Shown here: positions 12,752 through 22,761 of the stretch, piece by piece
How positions within the stretch are numbered: position 1 is the first letter of the stretch
Layout of the letters: each line of letters begins with the position of its first letter
Assembly (NCBI RefSeq): GCF_019428685.1
Contig: NZ_CP080095.1
Span: forward strand, 682,001 to 746,000
Length of the DNA: 64,000 nucleotides
DNA from: Paraburkholderia edwinii
GTDB taxonomy: Bacteria; Pseudomonadota; Gammaproteobacteria; Burkholderiales; Burkholderiaceae
Direction of reading: 5' to 3'
Made by a program: the position numbers and the translations under genes
The notes under the pieces: generated by a model
Seen by the model: only the letters and a program-made list of their open reading frames with translations
What the model was told of the DNA's origin: nothing
The model's database searches: none

Positions 12752-13008
12752 CCCTCTTCTGGGAGCCCAGCTGTTGCCTGCAGTTGGCAATTGCGATTGA
12801 CAGATTGGCGGGCGAATCGTAGGTGGAAACCCTGGTGGGAAGATGGCTCGGGCAGCAGCCTGCGCTAAATGATTCACCGGATTTGCGATGGCGGGTTTCG
12901 TTTGCCGTCGCTGCCTGTTCTAACCCAAGCAGCCGCATGGCTGACGGGACCAAGACTGACCGGCTGTGCCATGGTGGTGCAATCGGATTAAGTTGGGAAA
13001 AGTAAATC

Positions 13009-13377
13009 ATGATCCAGACCGAAACTCGGCTTGAAGTGGCCGACAACACGGGTGCGCGTGAAGTCATGTGCATCAAGGTGCTCGGCGGCTCGAAGCGTCG
13101 TTATGCCAACATCGGCGACATCATCAAGGTGAGCGTCAAAGAGGCAACGCCGCGCGGGCGCGTAAAGAAAGGCGAAATTTACAACGCCGTGGTGGTTCGC
13201 ACCGCCAAGGGCGTTCGCCGTCAAGACGGCTCGCTGATCAAGTTCGACGGCAATGCCGCCGTGCTTTTGAATACCAAGCTCGAGCCTATCGGCACCCGCA
13301 TTTTTGGGCCGGTCACGCGTGAGTTGCGTAGCGAACGTTTCATGAAGATCGTTTCGCTCGCGCCGGAAGTGCTGTAA
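13009..13377 (+). CDS. rplN: 50S ribosomal protein L14
   Basis: A 122-residue L14, part of the inter-subunit bridge B8 surface. [20 protein letters not shown] and the closing SLAPEVL are the family ends. First gene of the spc operon, about 260 nt downstream of the predicted start of transcription. Confidence 0.98.
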   Translation: MIQTETRLEVADNTGAREVMCIKVLGGSKRRYANIGDIIKVSVKEATPRGRVKKGEIYNAVVVRTAKGVRRQDGSLIKFDGNAAVLLNTKLEPIGTRIFGPVTRELRSERFMKIVSLAPEVL

Positions 13378-13386
13378 GGAGCCGAG

Positions 13387-13695
13387 ATGAACAAGATTCG
13401 CAAAGGCGACGAAGTCATCGTCACGACCGGTAAGGACAAGGGCAAGCGCGGTGTTGTGCTGGCTATTGGCGACGAGCGTGTGACGGTTGAAGGCATCAAT
13501 ATCGCCAAGAAGCATGTGAAGCCGAACCCGATGAAGGGTACGACGGGTGGTGTGGAAGCGAAGGCAATGCCGCTGCACATCTCGAACGTTGCTCTGGTCG
13601 ACGCGAATGGTAAGCCGTCGCGTGTCGGCATCAAGGTCGAAGGGGACAAGAAAGTCCGTTTCCTGAAGACGACTGGTGCTGTGCTGGGCGCCTGA
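13387..13695 (+). CDS. rplX: 50S ribosomal protein L24
   Basis: A 102-residue L24, an assembly initiator of the 50S subunit. It opens [20 protein letters not shown], a KOW motif, and has [25 protein letters not shown] precedes the ATG, nine bases after rplN. Confidence 0.98.
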   Translation: MNKIRKGDEVIVTTGKDKGKRGVVLAIGDERVTVEGINIAKKHVKPNPMKGTTGGVEAKAMPLHISNVALVDANGKPSRVGIKVEGDKKVRFLKTTGAVLGA

Positions 13696-13711
13696 CGCTG
13701 CGGAGTAAAAA

Positions 13712-14251
13712 ATGGCACGTTTGCAAGAATTCTATAAAGAGAAGGTTGTCCCTGGCCTGATCGAGAAGTTCGGCTACAAGTCCGTCATGGAAGTGCCGCG
13801 CATCACGAAGATCACGCTGAACATGGGTCTTGGTGAAGCCGTCGCTGACAAGAAGATCATCGAGAACGCCGTCGGCGATCTGACGAAGATCGCGGGTCAG
13901 AAGCCGGTGATCACGAAAGCACGCAAGGCAATCGCGGGCTTCAAGATTCGCCAGGGTTATCCGATCGGCGCGATGGTCACGTTGCGTGGCCAGGCGATGT
14001 ACGAGTTTCTCGACCGCTTCGTGACGGTTGCGCTCCCGCGTGTGCGCGACTTCCGTGGGGTGTCGGGCCGTGCATTTGACGGTCGTGGCAACTACAACAT
14101 CGGTGTGAAAGAGCAGATCATTTTCCCCGAAATCGACTACGACAAGATCGACGCGCTGCGTGGGCTGAACATCAGCATCACCACCACTGCGAAGACTGAC
14201 GACGAAGCGAAGGCACTGCTCGCCAGCTTCAAGTTCCCGTTCAGAAACTGA
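13712..14251 (+). CDS. rplE: 50S ribosomal protein L5
   Basis: A 179-residue L5, which binds 5S rRNA and contacts P-site tRNA. The family signature is in [19 protein letters not shown], and [19 protein letters not shown] is conserved near the end. GGAGTAAAAA precedes the ATG. Confidence 0.98.
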   Translation: MARLQEFYKEKVVPGLIEKFGYKSVMEVPRITKITLNMGLGEAVADKKIIENAVGDLTKIAGQKPVITKARKAIAGFKIRQGYPIGAMVTLRGQAMYEFLDRFVTVALPRVRDFRGVSGRAFDGRGNYNIGVKEQIIFPEIDYDKIDALRGLNISITTTAKTDDEAKALLASFKFPFRN

Positions 14252-14258
14252 GGTTACC

Positions 14259-14564
14259 GTGGCTAAACTGGCACTGATCGAACGTGAAAAGAAGCGTGCT
14301 CGCCTCGTCGCAAAGTACGCGGCGAAGCGTGCAGAACTGAAGGCGATCATCGACGACGCGAGCAAGTCGGACGAAGAGCGTTATGCCGCTCGTCTGGATC
14401 TGCAACAACTGCCGCGCAACGCAAACCCGACGCGTCAACGCAACCGTTGCGCGATCACGGGTCGCCCGCGTGGCACGTTCCGTAAATTCGGGCTGGCTCG
14501 TAACAAGATTCGCGAAATCGCGTTCCGTGGCGAGATTCCTGGCCTGACCAAGGCGAGCTGGTAA
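14259..14564 (+). CDS. rpsN: 30S ribosomal protein S14 (zinc-free type)
   Basis: A 101-residue S14 of the long form without the CXXC zinc motif; only one cysteine ([17 protein letters not shown]) is present. It completes the 30S head. The start is GTG at 14259, seven bases after the rplE stop, with GAGG upstream. The form matters because some bacteria also carry a zinc-binding paralogue. Confidence 0.97.
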   Translation: MAKLALIEREKKRARLVAKYAAKRAELKAIIDDASKSDEERYAARLDLQQLPRNANPTRQRNRCAITGRPRGTFRKFGLARNKIREIAFRGEIPGLTKASW

Positions 14565-14579
14565 TAGGAGAAACATAAG

Positions 14580-14975
14580 ATGAGCATGAGTGATCCTATC
14601 GCCGATATGCTGACTCGCATCCGCAATGCGCAGATGGTCGAGAAAGTTTCGGTGACGATGCCCTCGTCGAAGGTCAAGATTGCGATCGCGCAGGTCCTGA
14701 AGGACGAAGGCTATATCGAGGACTACGCAGTGAAGTCCGAAGGCGCGAAAACTGAGTTGAATATCGCGCTGAAGTACTACGCGGGTCGTCCGGTTATCGA
14801 ACGCCTCGAGCGCGTGTCGAAGCCTGGTCTGCGCGTGTATCGCGGCCGCAATGAAATTCCGCAGGTCATGAACGGCCTCGGCGTTGCCATCGTGTCGACG
14901 CCGAAGGGTGTGATGACTGATCGCAAGGCGCGCGCTACGGGCGTGGGCGGCGAAGTCATCTGCTACGTCGCTTAA
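14580..14975 (+). CDS. rpsH: 30S ribosomal protein S8
   Basis: A 131-residue S8, a primary 16S binder and, in E. coli, the repressor of the spc operon at the rplE start. It begins [19 protein letters not shown] second ATG lies at 14586, but TAGGAG at 14565-14570 favours 14580. The C-terminal block [13 protein letters not shown] is the usual RNA-binding region. Confidence 0.97.
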   Translation: MSMSDPIADMLTRIRNAQMVEKVSVTMPSSKVKIAIAQVLKDEGYIEDYAVKSEGAKTELNIALKYYAGRPVIERLERVSKPGLRVYRGRNEIPQVMNGLGVAIVSTPKGVMTDRKARATGVGGEVICYVA

Positions 14976-14995
14976 GGCCGAAAGGAGAGAGAAAC

Positions 14996-15526
14996 ATGTC
15001 TCGAGTAGGTAAAAGCCCGATCGTGCTGAAAGGCGCCGAAGTGGCTGTCAGCGACGAGCGGATCACCGTCAAGGGCCCGTTGGGCACGATCTCGCAAAAT
15101 GCGAATCGCCTTGTGAAAGTGGTGAACGACAACGGCACGGTGAAGTTCGAGCCGGTTGACGAGAGCCGCGAAGCAAACGCGATGTCGGGCACGATGCGCG
15201 CACTGGTTGCGAACATGGTGAACGGCGTGACCAAGGGTTTCGAGCGCAAGCTGACGCTGGTTGGCGTTGGTTATCGTGCGCAAGCGCAAGGCGACAAGCT
15301 GAATCTGTCGCTGGGTTTCTCGCACCCGGTGGTGCACCAGATGCCGGAAGGCATCAAGGCTGAGACCCCGTCGCAAACGGAAATCGTGATCAAGGGGATC
15401 GACAAGCAGAAGGTCGGCCAGGTCGCCGCGGAAGTACGCGGTTACCGTCCGCCCGAGCCCTACAAGGGCAAGGGCGTGCGCTATGCCGACGAGGTCGTGA
15501 TCCTCAAAGAAACGAAGAAGAAGTAA
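14996..15526 (+). CDS. rplF: 50S ribosomal protein L6
   Basis: A 176-residue L6 near the GTPase centre. [16 protein letters not shown] opens it, and [18 protein letters not shown] is the C-terminal signature. GGAGAGAGAAAC precedes the ATG. Confidence 0.98.
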   Translation: MSRVGKSPIVLKGAEVAVSDERITVKGPLGTISQNANRLVKVVNDNGTVKFEPVDESREANAMSGTMRALVANMVNGVTKGFERKLTLVGVGYRAQAQGDKLNLSLGFSHPVVHQMPEGIKAETPSQTEIVIKGIDKQKVGQVAAEVRGYRPPEPYKGKGVRYADEVVILKETKKK

Positions 15527-15538
15527 GGGTGCGCAATC

Positions 15539-15904
15539 ATGGATAAGACTCAATCTCGCCTGCGCCGCGCTCGTCAGACGCGCGTCAAGATCGCTGAGCT
15601 GCAGGTCGCACGTCTGGCCGTGCATCGCACGAATACGCACATCTACGCGCAAGTGTTCTCGCCTTGTGGCACCAAAGTGCTCGCGAGCGCGTCGACGCTT
15701 GAAGCCGAAGTGCGTGCGCAACTGGCCGATCAGTCCGGCAAGGGCGGCAACGTCGCTGCTGCAACGCTGATCGGCAAGCGTATCGCTGAAAAGGCTAAGG
15801 CTGCCGGCATCGAATCCGTCGCCTTCGACCGCTCGGGTTTCCGCTACCACGGCCGCGTGAAAGCGCTGGCTGATGCGGCGCGCGAAGCCGGGCTCAAGTT
15901 CTAA
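15539..15904 (+). CDS. rplR: 50S ribosomal protein L18
   Basis: A 121-residue L18 that delivers 5S rRNA to the 50S subunit with L5. Features are [20 protein letters not shown] and the closing [34 protein letters not shown] precedes the ATG, twelve bases after rplF. Confidence 0.97.
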   Translation: MDKTQSRLRRARQTRVKIAELQVARLAVHRTNTHIYAQVFSPCGTKVLASASTLEAEVRAQLADQSGKGGNVAAATLIGKRIAEKAKAAGIESVAFDRSGFRYHGRVKALADAAREAGLKF

Positions 15905-15918
15905 GGGAAGAATTCGTC

Positions 15919-16437
15919 ATGGCAAAGATGCAAGCGAAAGTTCAGGCTGACGAACGCGACGACGGCCTTCGCGAAAAGATGATCTCGGTCAATCGCGTGA
16001 CCAAGGTGGTGAAAGGTGGCCGGATTCTCGGTTTCGCCGCACTGACCGTGGTTGGCGACGGCGATGGTCGCGTCGGTATGGGCAAGGGCAAGGCGAAGGA
16101 AGTGCCGGTCGCTGTCCAGAAGGCGATGGAACAGGCTCGCCGCAACATGTTCAAGGTGCCGCTGAAGAACGGTACGCTGCAACATGAAGTGCACGGTAAG
16201 CACGGCGCATCGATGGTCCTTCTCGCTCCGGCGAAGGACGGTACCGGCGTGATCGCCGGCGGCCCGATGCGCGCAGTGTTCGACGTGATGGGTGTGCAGA
16301 ACGTGGTGGCGAAGAGCCACGGTTCGACGAACCCGTACAACCTCGTTCGTGCGACTCTCGACGGTCTGCGCAAGCAGTCCACGCCGGCTGATATCGCCGC
16401 GAAGCGTGGCAAGTCCGTCGAAGACATTCTGGGCTAA
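15919..16437 (+). CDS. rpsE: 30S ribosomal protein S5
   Basis: A 172-residue S5, which influences accuracy and mRNA unwinding. [19 protein letters not shown] holds the loop where spectinomycin-resistance changes occur and it looks wild type. The block [20 protein letters not shown] is conserved. AAGGGAAGAATTCGTC lies before the ATG. Confidence 0.98.
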
Positions 16438-16448
16438 GGGTGGGCACC

Positions 16449-16631
16449 ATGTCTGAAAAAACTGTGAAGGTTCAGCTCGTCAAGAGCCTGATCGGCACCC
16501 GCGAATCGCACCGTGCAACGGTGCGCGGCTTGGGCCTGCGCCGACTCAACTCGGTCAGCGAACTGCAAGACACGCCGGCTGTGCGCGGCATGATCAACAA
16601 GGTTTCGTACCTCGTTAAGGTCATCGGTTAA
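16449..16631 (+). CDS. rpmD: 50S ribosomal protein L30
   Basis: A 60-residue L30 of the 50S subunit. The start chosen is ATG at 16449 ([16 protein letters not shown]); a GTG at 16440 in frame would add three residues not found in the family. [18 protein letters not shown] is diagnostic. AAGGGTGGGCACC bridges it to rpsE. Confidence 0.96.
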
Positions 16632-16661
16632 GCGGCTGATCGGGTACTCAAGGAGTTGATA

Positions 16662-17096
16662 ATGGAATTGAATAACCTGAAGCCGGCAGAAGGCGCGAAG
16701 CACGCAAAGCGTCGCGTCGGCCGTGGCATCGGCTCCGGCCTCGGCAAGACCGCGGGTCGTGGTCACAAGGGTCAGAAATCGCGTTCGGGCGGCTTCCATA
16801 AGGTCGGTTTCGAAGGCGGTCAGATGCCTCTGCAGCGTCGTCTGCCGAAGCGCGGCTTCAAGTCGCTGACGAAGGAATTCGTCGGTGAAGTGCGGCTGGG
16901 CGATCTGGAAAAGCTGCCGGTTGACGAAATCGATCTGCTCGCATTGAAGCAAGCCGGTCTGGTTGGCGAGCTCATGAAGAGCGCGAAGATCATTGCGACG
17001 GGCGAACTGAAGCGCAAGATCGTCGTGAAAGGTCTGGGTGCGACAAAGGGTGCGCGTGCTGCGATTGAAGCAGCGGGCGGCTCTTTTGCCGAGTAA
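16662..17096 (+). CDS. rplO: 50S ribosomal protein L15
   Basis: A 144-residue L15, a late assembly protein. The family start [20 protein letters not shown] follows AAGGAG at 16650-16654; the upstream TTG in frame is ignored. The glycine-rich [19 protein letters not shown] is the classic L15 motif. Confidence 0.97.
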   Translation: MELNNLKPAEGAKHAKRRVGRGIGSGLGKTAGRGHKGQKSRSGGFHKVGFEGGQMPLQRRLPKRGFKSLTKEFVGEVRLGDLEKLPVDEIDLLALKQAGLVGELMKSAKIIATGELKRKIVVKGLGATKGARAAIEAAGGSFAE

Positions 17097-17142
17097 CGAG
17101 CAAGCGGATTGCCGTCACTAGCATTTGCATCGGAGAAGGTAC

Positions 17143-18492
17143 TTGGCTAACAGTCCGAGTCTCGCAAAACCCGGTCGCGGCGCGGCGAAGTTCGGCGACC
17201 TGCGTCGGCGTGCAGTGTTCCTGCTGCTTGCGCTGGTCGTCTATCGCATCGGCGCGCATATTCCGGTGCCGGGTATCGACCCGGATCAACTGGCGAAGCT
17301 GTTCCAGAGCCAGGCGGGCGGCATCCTGGGCATGTTCAACATGTTCTCGGGTGGCGCGTTGTCGCGATTCACAGTGTTTGCGCTGGGGATCATGCCGTAC
17401 ATCTCGGCGTCGATCATCATGCAGTTGCTGGCAATCGTGTCACCGCAACTGGAAGCGCTGAAGAAGGAAGGGCAGGCTGGGCAGCGGAAGATCACGCAGT
17501 ACACGCGTGTCTTCACCGTTCTGCTCGCAACGTTCCAGGCCTTCGGCATTGCAGTTGCGCTCGAGAACCAGCCGGGCCTTGTGCTCGATCCGGGCATGGT
17601 GTTCCGTCTGACGACCGTTGTGACGCTGGTAACGGGCACGATGTTCCTGATGTGGCTCGGTGAGCAGATCACGGAGCGCGGTCTGGGTAACGGTATCTCG
17701 ATCATCATTTTTGGTGGTATCGCGGCGGGTTTCCCGAATGCGATTGGTGGTCTCTTCGAGCTCGTGCGCACCGGCTCGATGTCGATCATCTCGGCGATCA
17801 TCGTAGTCGCGCTGATTGCGGCAGTGACGTATCTGGTGGTGTTCATCGAACGCGGCCAGCGCAAGATTCTTGTGAATTACGCGAAGCGTCAAGTTGGCAA
17901 CAAGATCTACGGTGGCCAGTCGTCGCATCTGCCGCTGAAGCTGAACATGTCGGGCGTGATTCCGCCGATCTTTGCATCGTCGATCATCCTGTTCCCGGCG
18001 ACGATTCTGAGCTGGTTCAGCTCTGGCGCAAGCAACGGCGGCTGGTTTGCGGACACGCTCCACAACATCGCCGAAGCGTTGAAGCCTGGCCAGCCGGTGT
18101 ATGTGTTGCTGTATGCGTTGGCGATCGTGTTCTTCTGCTTCTTCTACACCGCACTGGTGTTCAACAGCAGGGAGACGGCCGACAACCTGAAGAAGAGTGG
18201 CGCATTCGTCCCGGGTATCCGTCCGGGCGACCAGACGGCGCGTTACATCGACCGGATTCTCACGCGTCTGACGCTGGCCGGTGCGATCTATATCGTGTTT
18301 GTCTGCCTGCTGCCCGAATTTTTGGTGCTGCGCTGGAACGTGCCGTTTTATTTTGGTGGAACGTCGCTGCTGATTATCGTCGTCGTCACCATGGACTTCA
18401 TGGCGCAGGTGCAGTCGTACGTAATGTCGCAACAGTATGAATCGCTGCTGAAGAAAGCCAATTTCAAAGGCGGCGGCGTCCCAATGCGCTAA
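17143..18492 (+). CDS. secY: preprotein translocase subunit SecY
   Basis: A 449-residue SecY, the ten-helix channel of the Sec translocase in the inner membrane. It shows [15 protein letters not shown] at the first helix, the plug region, [14 protein letters not shown], and [12 protein letters not shown]. The start is TTG at 17143 ([11 protein letters not shown]) with GGAGAAGG seven bases upstream; earlier in-frame codons lack support. Its place after rplO and before infA is standard. The cytosolic loop [12 protein letters not shown] segment ([17 protein letters not shown]) is intact. Confidence 0.97.
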   Translation: MANSPSLAKPGRGAAKFGDLRRRAVFLLLALVVYRIGAHIPVPGIDPDQLAKLFQSQAGGILGMFNMFSGGALSRFTVFALGIMPYISASIIMQLLAIVSPQLEALKKEGQAGQRKITQYTRVFTVLLATFQAFGIAVALENQPGLVLDPGMVFRLTTVVTLVTGTMFLMWLGEQITERGLGNGISIIIFGGIAAGFPNAIGGLFELVRTGSMSIISAIIVVALIAAVTYLVVFIERGQRKILVNYAKRQVGNKIYGGQSSHLPLKLNMSGVIPPIFASSIILFPATILSWFSSGASNGGWFADTLHNIAEALKPGQPVYVLLYALAIVFFCFFYTALVFNSRETADNLKKSGAFVPGIRPGDQTARYIDRILTRLTLAGAIYIVFVCLLPEFLVLRWNVPFYFGGTSLLIIVVVTMDFMAQVQSYVMSQQYESLLKKANFKGGGVPMR

Positions 18493-18499
18493 AGGACTT

Positions 18500-18718
18500 A
18501 TGGCCAAAGACGATGTCATCCAGATGCAGGGCGAAGTAATTGAGAACCTGCCCAATGCTACCTTCAGGGTAAAGCTGGAGAACGGCCATGTCGTATTGGG
18601 ACATATCTCCGGAAAGATGCGGATGCACTACATCCGTATCCTGCCGGGCGACAAGGTGACGGTTGAGTTGACGCCTTACGATCTGTCGCGTGCGCGGATC
18701 GTGTTCCGGGCGAAGTGA
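18500..18718 (+). CDS. infA: translation initiation factor IF-1
   Basis: A 72-residue IF-1 of the OB fold, which occupies the A site during initiation. [20 protein letters not shown] and [18 protein letters not shown] are conserved. It sits seven bases after secY. Burkholderia-type genomes often carry a second infA elsewhere; this is the spc-operon copy. Confidence 0.97.
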   Translation: MAKDDVIQMQGEVIENLPNATFRVKLENGHVVLGHISGKMRMHYIRILPGDKVTVELTPYDLSRARIVFRAK

Positions 18719-18738
18719 TTTGAAAAAAGGGTAATATC

Positions 18739-18855
18739 ATGAAAGTGATGGCATCGGTTAAGCGCATCTGCCGCAATTGCAAGATCATCAAGCGCAAAGG
18801 CGTTGTGCGCGTGATTTGCAGCTCTGATCCGCGCCACAAACAGCGTCAAGGCTGA
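18739..18855 (+). CDS. rpmJ: 50S ribosomal protein L36 (zinc-ribbon form)
   Basis: A 38-codon gene, ATG at 18739 and TGA at 18853-18855. The product begins [17 protein letters not shown] and carries the zinc ligands C11, C14, C27 and H33 (CRNC then ICSSDPRH). It sits between infA and rpsM as expected. The zinc form tells that this organism may also keep a zinc-free paralogue, but none is seen here. Confidence 0.96.
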
Positions 18856-18896
18856 ACGCCGCGCTTTTGCTTGCGCTTTTTGTTTGAGGAAAAACA

Positions 18897-19262
18897 ATGG
18901 CTCGTATCGCAGGGGTGAATATCCCGAACCACCAGCATACCGAAATCGGCCTGACGGCCATTTACGGTGTCGGCCGCACGCGCTCGCGCATCATCTGCGA
19001 AGCCGCTGGTGTGGCATTTTCGAAGAAGGTCAAAGACCTGAACGACGCAGACCTCGAAAAGCTGCGTGAAGAAGTCGGCAAGTACATCGTCGAAGGCGAT
19101 CTGCGTCGCGAAACGACGATGAACATCAAGCGCCTGATGGACCTCGGCTGCTACCGCGGCGTGCGCCATCGCAAGGGTCTTCCCCTGCGCGGTCAGCGTA
19201 CGCGTACCAATGCGCGCACGCGTAAGGGTCCGCGTCGCGCAGCGCAATCGCTGAAGAAGTAA
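18897..19262 (+). CDS. rpsM: 30S ribosomal protein S13
   Basis: A 121-residue S13 of the 30S head, contacting P-site tRNA and bridge B1. [20 protein letters not shown] opens it and [23 protein letters not shown] sequence closes it. GAGGAAAAACA precedes the ATG. It starts the alpha-operon genes 41 bp after rpmJ, with no clear promoter between. Confidence 0.98.
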   Translation: MARIAGVNIPNHQHTEIGLTAIYGVGRTRSRIICEAAGVAFSKKVKDLNDADLEKLREEVGKYIVEGDLRRETTMNIKRLMDLGCYRGVRHRKGLPLRGQRTRTNARTRKGPRRAAQSLKK

Positions 19263-19289
19263 GCGAGACTGACAGTTACAGGAAAACGT

Positions 19290-19694
19290 ATGGCTAAGGC
19301 TTCGAACAACACCGCGGCGCAACGCGTTCGCAAGAAGGTCAAGAAGAACGTCGCCGAGGGCGTGGTTCACGTTCACGCGTCGTTCAACAACACCATCATC
19401 ACGATCACCGATCGTCAGGGCAATGCGCTTGCCTGGGCGACGTCGGGTGGCCAGGGCTTCAAGGGTTCGCGTAAGTCGACCCCGTTTGCAGCCCAGGTTG
19501 CTGCCGAATCGGCCGGCCGTGTGGCGATGGAATACGGCGTGAAGAACCTCGAAGTGCGAATCAAGGGCCCGGGCCCTGGCCGCGAGTCAGCTGTCCGCGC
19601 GCTGCATGGTCTTGGCATCAAGATCACGGCGATCTCGGACGTGACGCCGGTGCCGCACAACGGTTGCCGTCCGCCGAAGCGTCGTCGTATCTAA
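19290..19694 (+). CDS. rpsK: 30S ribosomal protein S11
   Basis: A 134-residue S11 of the 30S platform. [19 protein letters not shown] and the C-terminal [18 protein letters not shown] are diagnostic. AGGAAAACGT precedes the ATG. Confidence 0.98.
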   Translation: MAKASNNTAAQRVRKKVKKNVAEGVVHVHASFNNTIITITDRQGNALAWATSGGQGFKGSRKSTPFAAQVAAESAGRVAMEYGVKNLEVRIKGPGPGRESAVRALHGLGIKITAISDVTPVPHNGCRPPKRRRI

Positions 19695-19806
19695 GACGTG
19701 CTTTTTGCTCGCGCCTGTTTCCGCCGGGTGTTGAATCGGCGGCGACGGGCGACTTGCATTATTGAATCGACTAAGCCCACCGTTCGACCCAAAGGGTTCG
19801 GACTAG

Positions 19807-19824
19807 CGTGAACACAAGTTCACG
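19807..19824 (+). promoter_or_regulatory. hairpin upstream of rpsD
   Basis: CGTGAAC (19807-19813) and GTTCACG (19818-19824) form a perfect 7-bp stem with the tetraloop ACAA in the 155-bp rpsK-rpsD gap, 26 bp before the rpsD start. A second weaker hairpin (GACCC/GGGTTC) lies just before it. S4 controls the alpha operon in E. coli from a leader upstream of rpsM; control from here is only inference. Confidence 0.4.
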
Positions 19825-19849
19825 TGATTAAACATAGAAGGAACGCAAA

Positions 19850-20473
19850 GTGGCACGCTATATCGGCCCTAAGGCCAAGCTGTCTCGCCGTGAAGGCACC
19901 GACCTCTTCCTGAAAAGCGCCCGCCGGTCGCTCGCCGATAAGTGCAAGCTCGACAGCAAGCCGGGTCAGCATGGCCGCACGTCGGGTGCACGTACGTCCG
20001 ACTACGGCACGCAGTTGCGCGAAAAGCAAAAAGTGAAGCGCATCTACGGTGTTCTCGAGCGCCAGTTCCGCCGCTACTTCGCGGAAGCCTCGCGTCGCAA
20101 GGGCAACACGGGCGAAAAGCTGCTGCAACTGCTCGAGTCGCGTCTGGATAACGTCGTGTACCGCATGGGCTACGCCTCGACGCGCGCTGAAGCGCGTCAA
20201 CTGGTGAGCCACAAGGCGATCACGGTGAATGGTGTGGTCTCGAACATTCCGTCGCTGCAAGTGAAGGCAGGCGACGTCGTCGCGGTGCGCGAACAGGCGA
20301 AGAAGCAGGCGCGCATTCTCGAAGCGCTGTCGCTGGCTGAGCAGGGCGGCATGCCGAGCTGGGTCGCGGTCGACGCGAAGAAGTTCGAGGGCACCTTCAA
20401 GCAGATGCCGGAACGCAGCGACATCGCTGGCGATATCAACGAAAGCCTGATCGTCGAATTGTATTCGCGCTAA
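19850..20473 (+). CDS. rpsD: 30S ribosomal protein S4
   Basis: A 207-residue S4, a primary 16S binder and frequent translational repressor. It opens [20 protein letters not shown] and has the S4 RNA-binding domain [20 protein letters not shown]. Cysteine content is low and no N-terminal zinc site is evident (single C36). The start is GTG at 19850 with GAAGGAACG upstream. Confidence 0.97.
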   Translation: MARYIGPKAKLSRREGTDLFLKSARRSLADKCKLDSKPGQHGRTSGARTSDYGTQLREKQKVKRIYGVLERQFRRYFAEASRRKGNTGEKLLQLLESRLDNVVYRMGYASTRAEARQLVSHKAITVNGVVSNIPSLQVKAGDVVAVREQAKKQARILEALSLAEQGGMPSWVAVDAKKFEGTFKQMPERSDIAGDINESLIVELYSR

Positions 20474-20520
20474 TCGGATTAACGGCCGGGGTACCCTGAT
20501 TGCGTTGTGCAAGGGGGTGT

Positions 20521-20577
20521 CTCGGCTGTTTATTTTCAGGTTGTTACCGGTCAGCCTTATCGGTGTAACGAGCCGAG
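20521..20577 (+). promoter_or_regulatory. structured leader before rpoA
   Basis: CTCGGCT (20521-20527) pairs with AGCCGAG (20571-20577) and encloses a second stem, GTTACCG with CGGTGTAAC minus a bulge. The structure ends about ten bases before the rpoA ribosome binding site (AAAAGGAAAA). It could tune rpoA translation relative to rpsD. The function is inference. Confidence 0.35.
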
Positions 20578-20597
20578 GGTATTGAAAAGGAAAACCT

Positions 20598-21575
20598 ATG
20601 CAAACCAGTTTGTTGAAACCCAAGATTATCGCTGTGGAATCGCTGGGCGAGAGCCATGCGAAGGTGGTCATGGAGCCGTTCGAACGCGGCTATGGTCACA
20701 CCTTGGGTAACGCGCTTCGGCGCGTATTGCTGTCGTCGATGATCGGCTATGCGCCGACCGAAGTGACGATCGCAGGCGTCGTGCATGAGTATTCGACGCT
20801 CGACGGTGTGCAAGAGGATGTGGTCAACCTGTTGCTGAACCTGAAGGGCGTGGTGTTCAAGCTGCATAACCGTGACGAAGTGACGGTTACGCTGCGCAAG
20901 GAAGGCGAAGGCGTCGTTACCGCGGGCGATATCGAGCTTGCGCACGACTGTGAAGTGATCAACCCCGATCACGTGATCGCTCATCTGTCGAAGGGCGGCA
21001 AGCTCGACGTGCAGATCAAGGTCGAGAAGGGCCGCGGTTATGTGCCGGGCAACGTGCGCCGCTACGGCGAAGAGTCGGCGAAGATCATCGGCCGCATCGT
21101 GCTCGACGCGTCGTTCTCGCCGGTTCGCCGCGTGAGCTACGCAGTCGAAAGCGCGCGTGTCGAACAGCGTACCGACCTCGACAAGCTCGTGATGAACATC
21201 GAAACCAACGGTGTGATTTCGCCGGAAGAAGCGATCCGCCAGTCGGCGCGCATTCTGGTCGATCAACTGTCGGTGTTCGCTGCACTGGAAGGCACGGAAG
21301 CCGCGGCAGAAGCGCCGTCGCGTGCACCGCAGATCGATCCGATCCTGCTGCGTCCGGTCGACGACCTCGAGCTCACGGTTCGTTCGGCAAACTGCCTGAA
21401 GGCCGAGAACATCTACTACATCGGCGATCTGATCCAGCGCACCGAGAACGAACTGCTGAAGACGCCGAATCTGGGCCGCAAGTCGCTGAACGAGATCAAG
21501 GAAGTGCTCGCTTCGCGCGGTTTGACGCTCGGCATGAAGCTCGAAAACTGGCCGCCGGCGGGTCTCGACAAGTAA
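20598..21575 (+). CDS. rpoA: DNA-directed RNA polymerase subunit alpha
   Basis: A 325-residue alpha subunit that nucleates RNA polymerase assembly. The N-terminal domain has [20 protein letters not shown]; the C-terminal DNA-binding domain has the 265-determinant-like [19 protein letters not shown] and [32 protein letters not shown] precedes the ATG. It is followed by a strong hairpin before rplQ. Confidence 0.98.
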   Translation: MQTSLLKPKIIAVESLGESHAKVVMEPFERGYGHTLGNALRRVLLSSMIGYAPTEVTIAGVVHEYSTLDGVQEDVVNLLLNLKGVVFKLHNRDEVTVTLRKEGEGVVTAGDIELAHDCEVINPDHVIAHLSKGGKLDVQIKVEKGRGYVPGNVRRYGEESAKIIGRIVLDASFSPVRRVSYAVESARVEQRTDLDKLVMNIETNGVISPEEAIRQSARILVDQLSVFAALEGTEAAAEAPSRAPQIDPILLRPVDDLELTVRSANCLKAENIYYIGDLIQRTENELLKTPNLGRKSLNEIKEVLASRGLTLGMKLENWPPAGLDK

Positions 21576-21645
21576 GTCGGCAAGCAAGTCGTCGCGCGCG
21601 GTGAAGCTGCACTAAAGCAGTACGGGCGACAGCAGTACCGCAACT

Positions 21646-21691
21646 GGCAAAGACGCGGATTTTCCTTTAAAATCCGCGTCTTGCCGTTTTT
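21646..21691 (+). terminator. strong terminator-like hairpin between rpoA and rplQ
   Basis: AAGACGCGGATTTT (21650-21663) and AAAATCCGCGTCTT (21669-21682) are perfect inverted repeats with a 5-nt loop CCTTT; outer GGCA/TGCC extend the stem past one bulge. GTTTTT follows at 21686. It would stop or strongly attenuate transcription inside the alpha operon, about 95 bp before rplQ. Confidence 0.7.
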
Positions 21692-21784
21692 CTCTACCGG
21701 CCCGTGCAATCGTCATTCACATGAACATGAGAATGCGATGCGATAGAAGAGCTGGATTAAAACTTTGAATCAAGGAAACTGAAA

Positions 21785-22180
21785 ATGCGTCACCGTCATG
21801 GTCTGCGGAAACTGAACCGCACGAGCAGCCACCGTCTGGCAATGCTCCGTAACATGTCCAACTCGCTGATCGAGCACGAAGTCATCAAGACCACGCTGCC
21901 GAAGGCGAAGGAACTCCGTAAAGTCGTCGAGCCGCTGATTACGCTCGGCAAGAAGCCGTCGCTGGCTAACCGCCGTCTGGCGTTCAACCGTCTGCGCGAT
22001 CGTGACTCGGTCACGAAACTGTTCGACGTGCTCGGTCCGCGTTTCGCGAACCGTCCGGGCGGCTATCTGCGCATCCTGAAGTTCGGTTTCCGCGTCGGCG
22101 ATAACGCACCGATGGCGCTCGTCGAGCTGCTCGATCGTCCGGAACCGGTTGAAGCGGAAAATGCGGTCGAAGCTGAATAA
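21785..22180 (+). CDS. rplQ: 50S ribosomal protein L17
   Basis: A 131-residue L17 at the tunnel exit. [20 protein letters not shown] and [20 protein letters not shown] are conserved. The acidic tail [13 protein letters not shown] is typical of beta- and gammaproteobacteria. AAGGAAACTGAAA precedes the ATG. It is separated from rpoA by a terminator-like hairpin and ends the ribosomal cluster. Confidence 0.97.
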   Translation: MRHRHGLRKLNRTSSHRLAMLRNMSNSLIEHEVIKTTLPKAKELRKVVEPLITLGKKPSLANRRLAFNRLRDRDSVTKLFDVLGPRFANRPGGYLRILKFGFRVGDNAPMALVELLDRPEPVEAENAVEAE

Positions 22181-22209
22181 GCTCGCTGCCGTCGGCTGAT
22201 ACGAAGAAC

Positions 22210-22238
22210 AAAAAACCAGGCCTTGTGCCTGGTTTTTT
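22210..22238. terminator. Rho-independent terminator after rplQ
   Basis: AAAAAACCAGGC (22210-22221) and GCCTGGTTTTTT (22227-22238) form a 12-bp perfect stem with loop CTTGT. The A-run on one side and T-run on the other make it potentially bidirectional. It ends the ribosomal cluster. Confidence 0.9.
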
Positions 22239-22434
22239 GCTTTCAGCGCGCTCAGGTCGTCGTTCCAGGCTATCCGCGCCAGGCTCGGGGCGTTAGTAGC
22301 CGACGGGTGATGCGCGAAATCGACAAGGTCCACCCGCAAAACCCGCTGCCGAAGCGCGATCGATCATGGTGATACGATATCGACAGCGAATTTTGTATCG
22401 CTGCTTTTGTCCGGTGAAGGAGGCGTCGGAAACC

Positions 22435-22761
22435 ATGAACGTGATCCTGATGATGACCACGGTACCCGACACGACGATCGCCGAAAAGCTGTCGACCGAG
22501 ATTCTCGCCGCGCGGCTCGCCGCTTGTGCAACGCAGCTAGGCGCTGTGCGCTCGAGCTTTCACTGGCAGGGCAAGATCGAATCGGCCGATGAAGTCCAGG
22601 TGCTGTTCAAGACGAGCGTCGCCCGGGCTCAGGAGCTCGAGCAGTTCATCCTGTCGCATCATCCTTACGACACCCCGGAAATCCTCTCGTGGCAAGCGAT
22701 CGCGTCAGCCGCGTACGGGCAGTGGGTCAATGCAGAAACTCAACGTCCCATCCATGTTTAA
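22435..22761 (+). CDS. cutA: divalent-cation tolerance protein CutA
   Basis: A 108-residue CutA1-type trimeric protein, linked to copper/divalent-metal tolerance and to DsbD by gene context in E. coli. Family features are MMTTVPDTTIAEKLSTEI, RLAACATQ, and HPYDTPEILSW near the end. The frame is open upstream to 22366, but AAGGAGG at 22417-22423 and homology favour the ATG at 22435. It overlaps the start of dsbD by a few bases, so the two form a cutA-dsbD operon. Confidence 0.93.
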   Translation: MNVILMMTTVPDTTIAEKLSTEILAARLAACATQLGAVRSSFHWQGKIESADEVQVLFKTSVARAQELEQFILSHHPYDTPEILSWQAIASAAYGQWVNAETQRPIHV

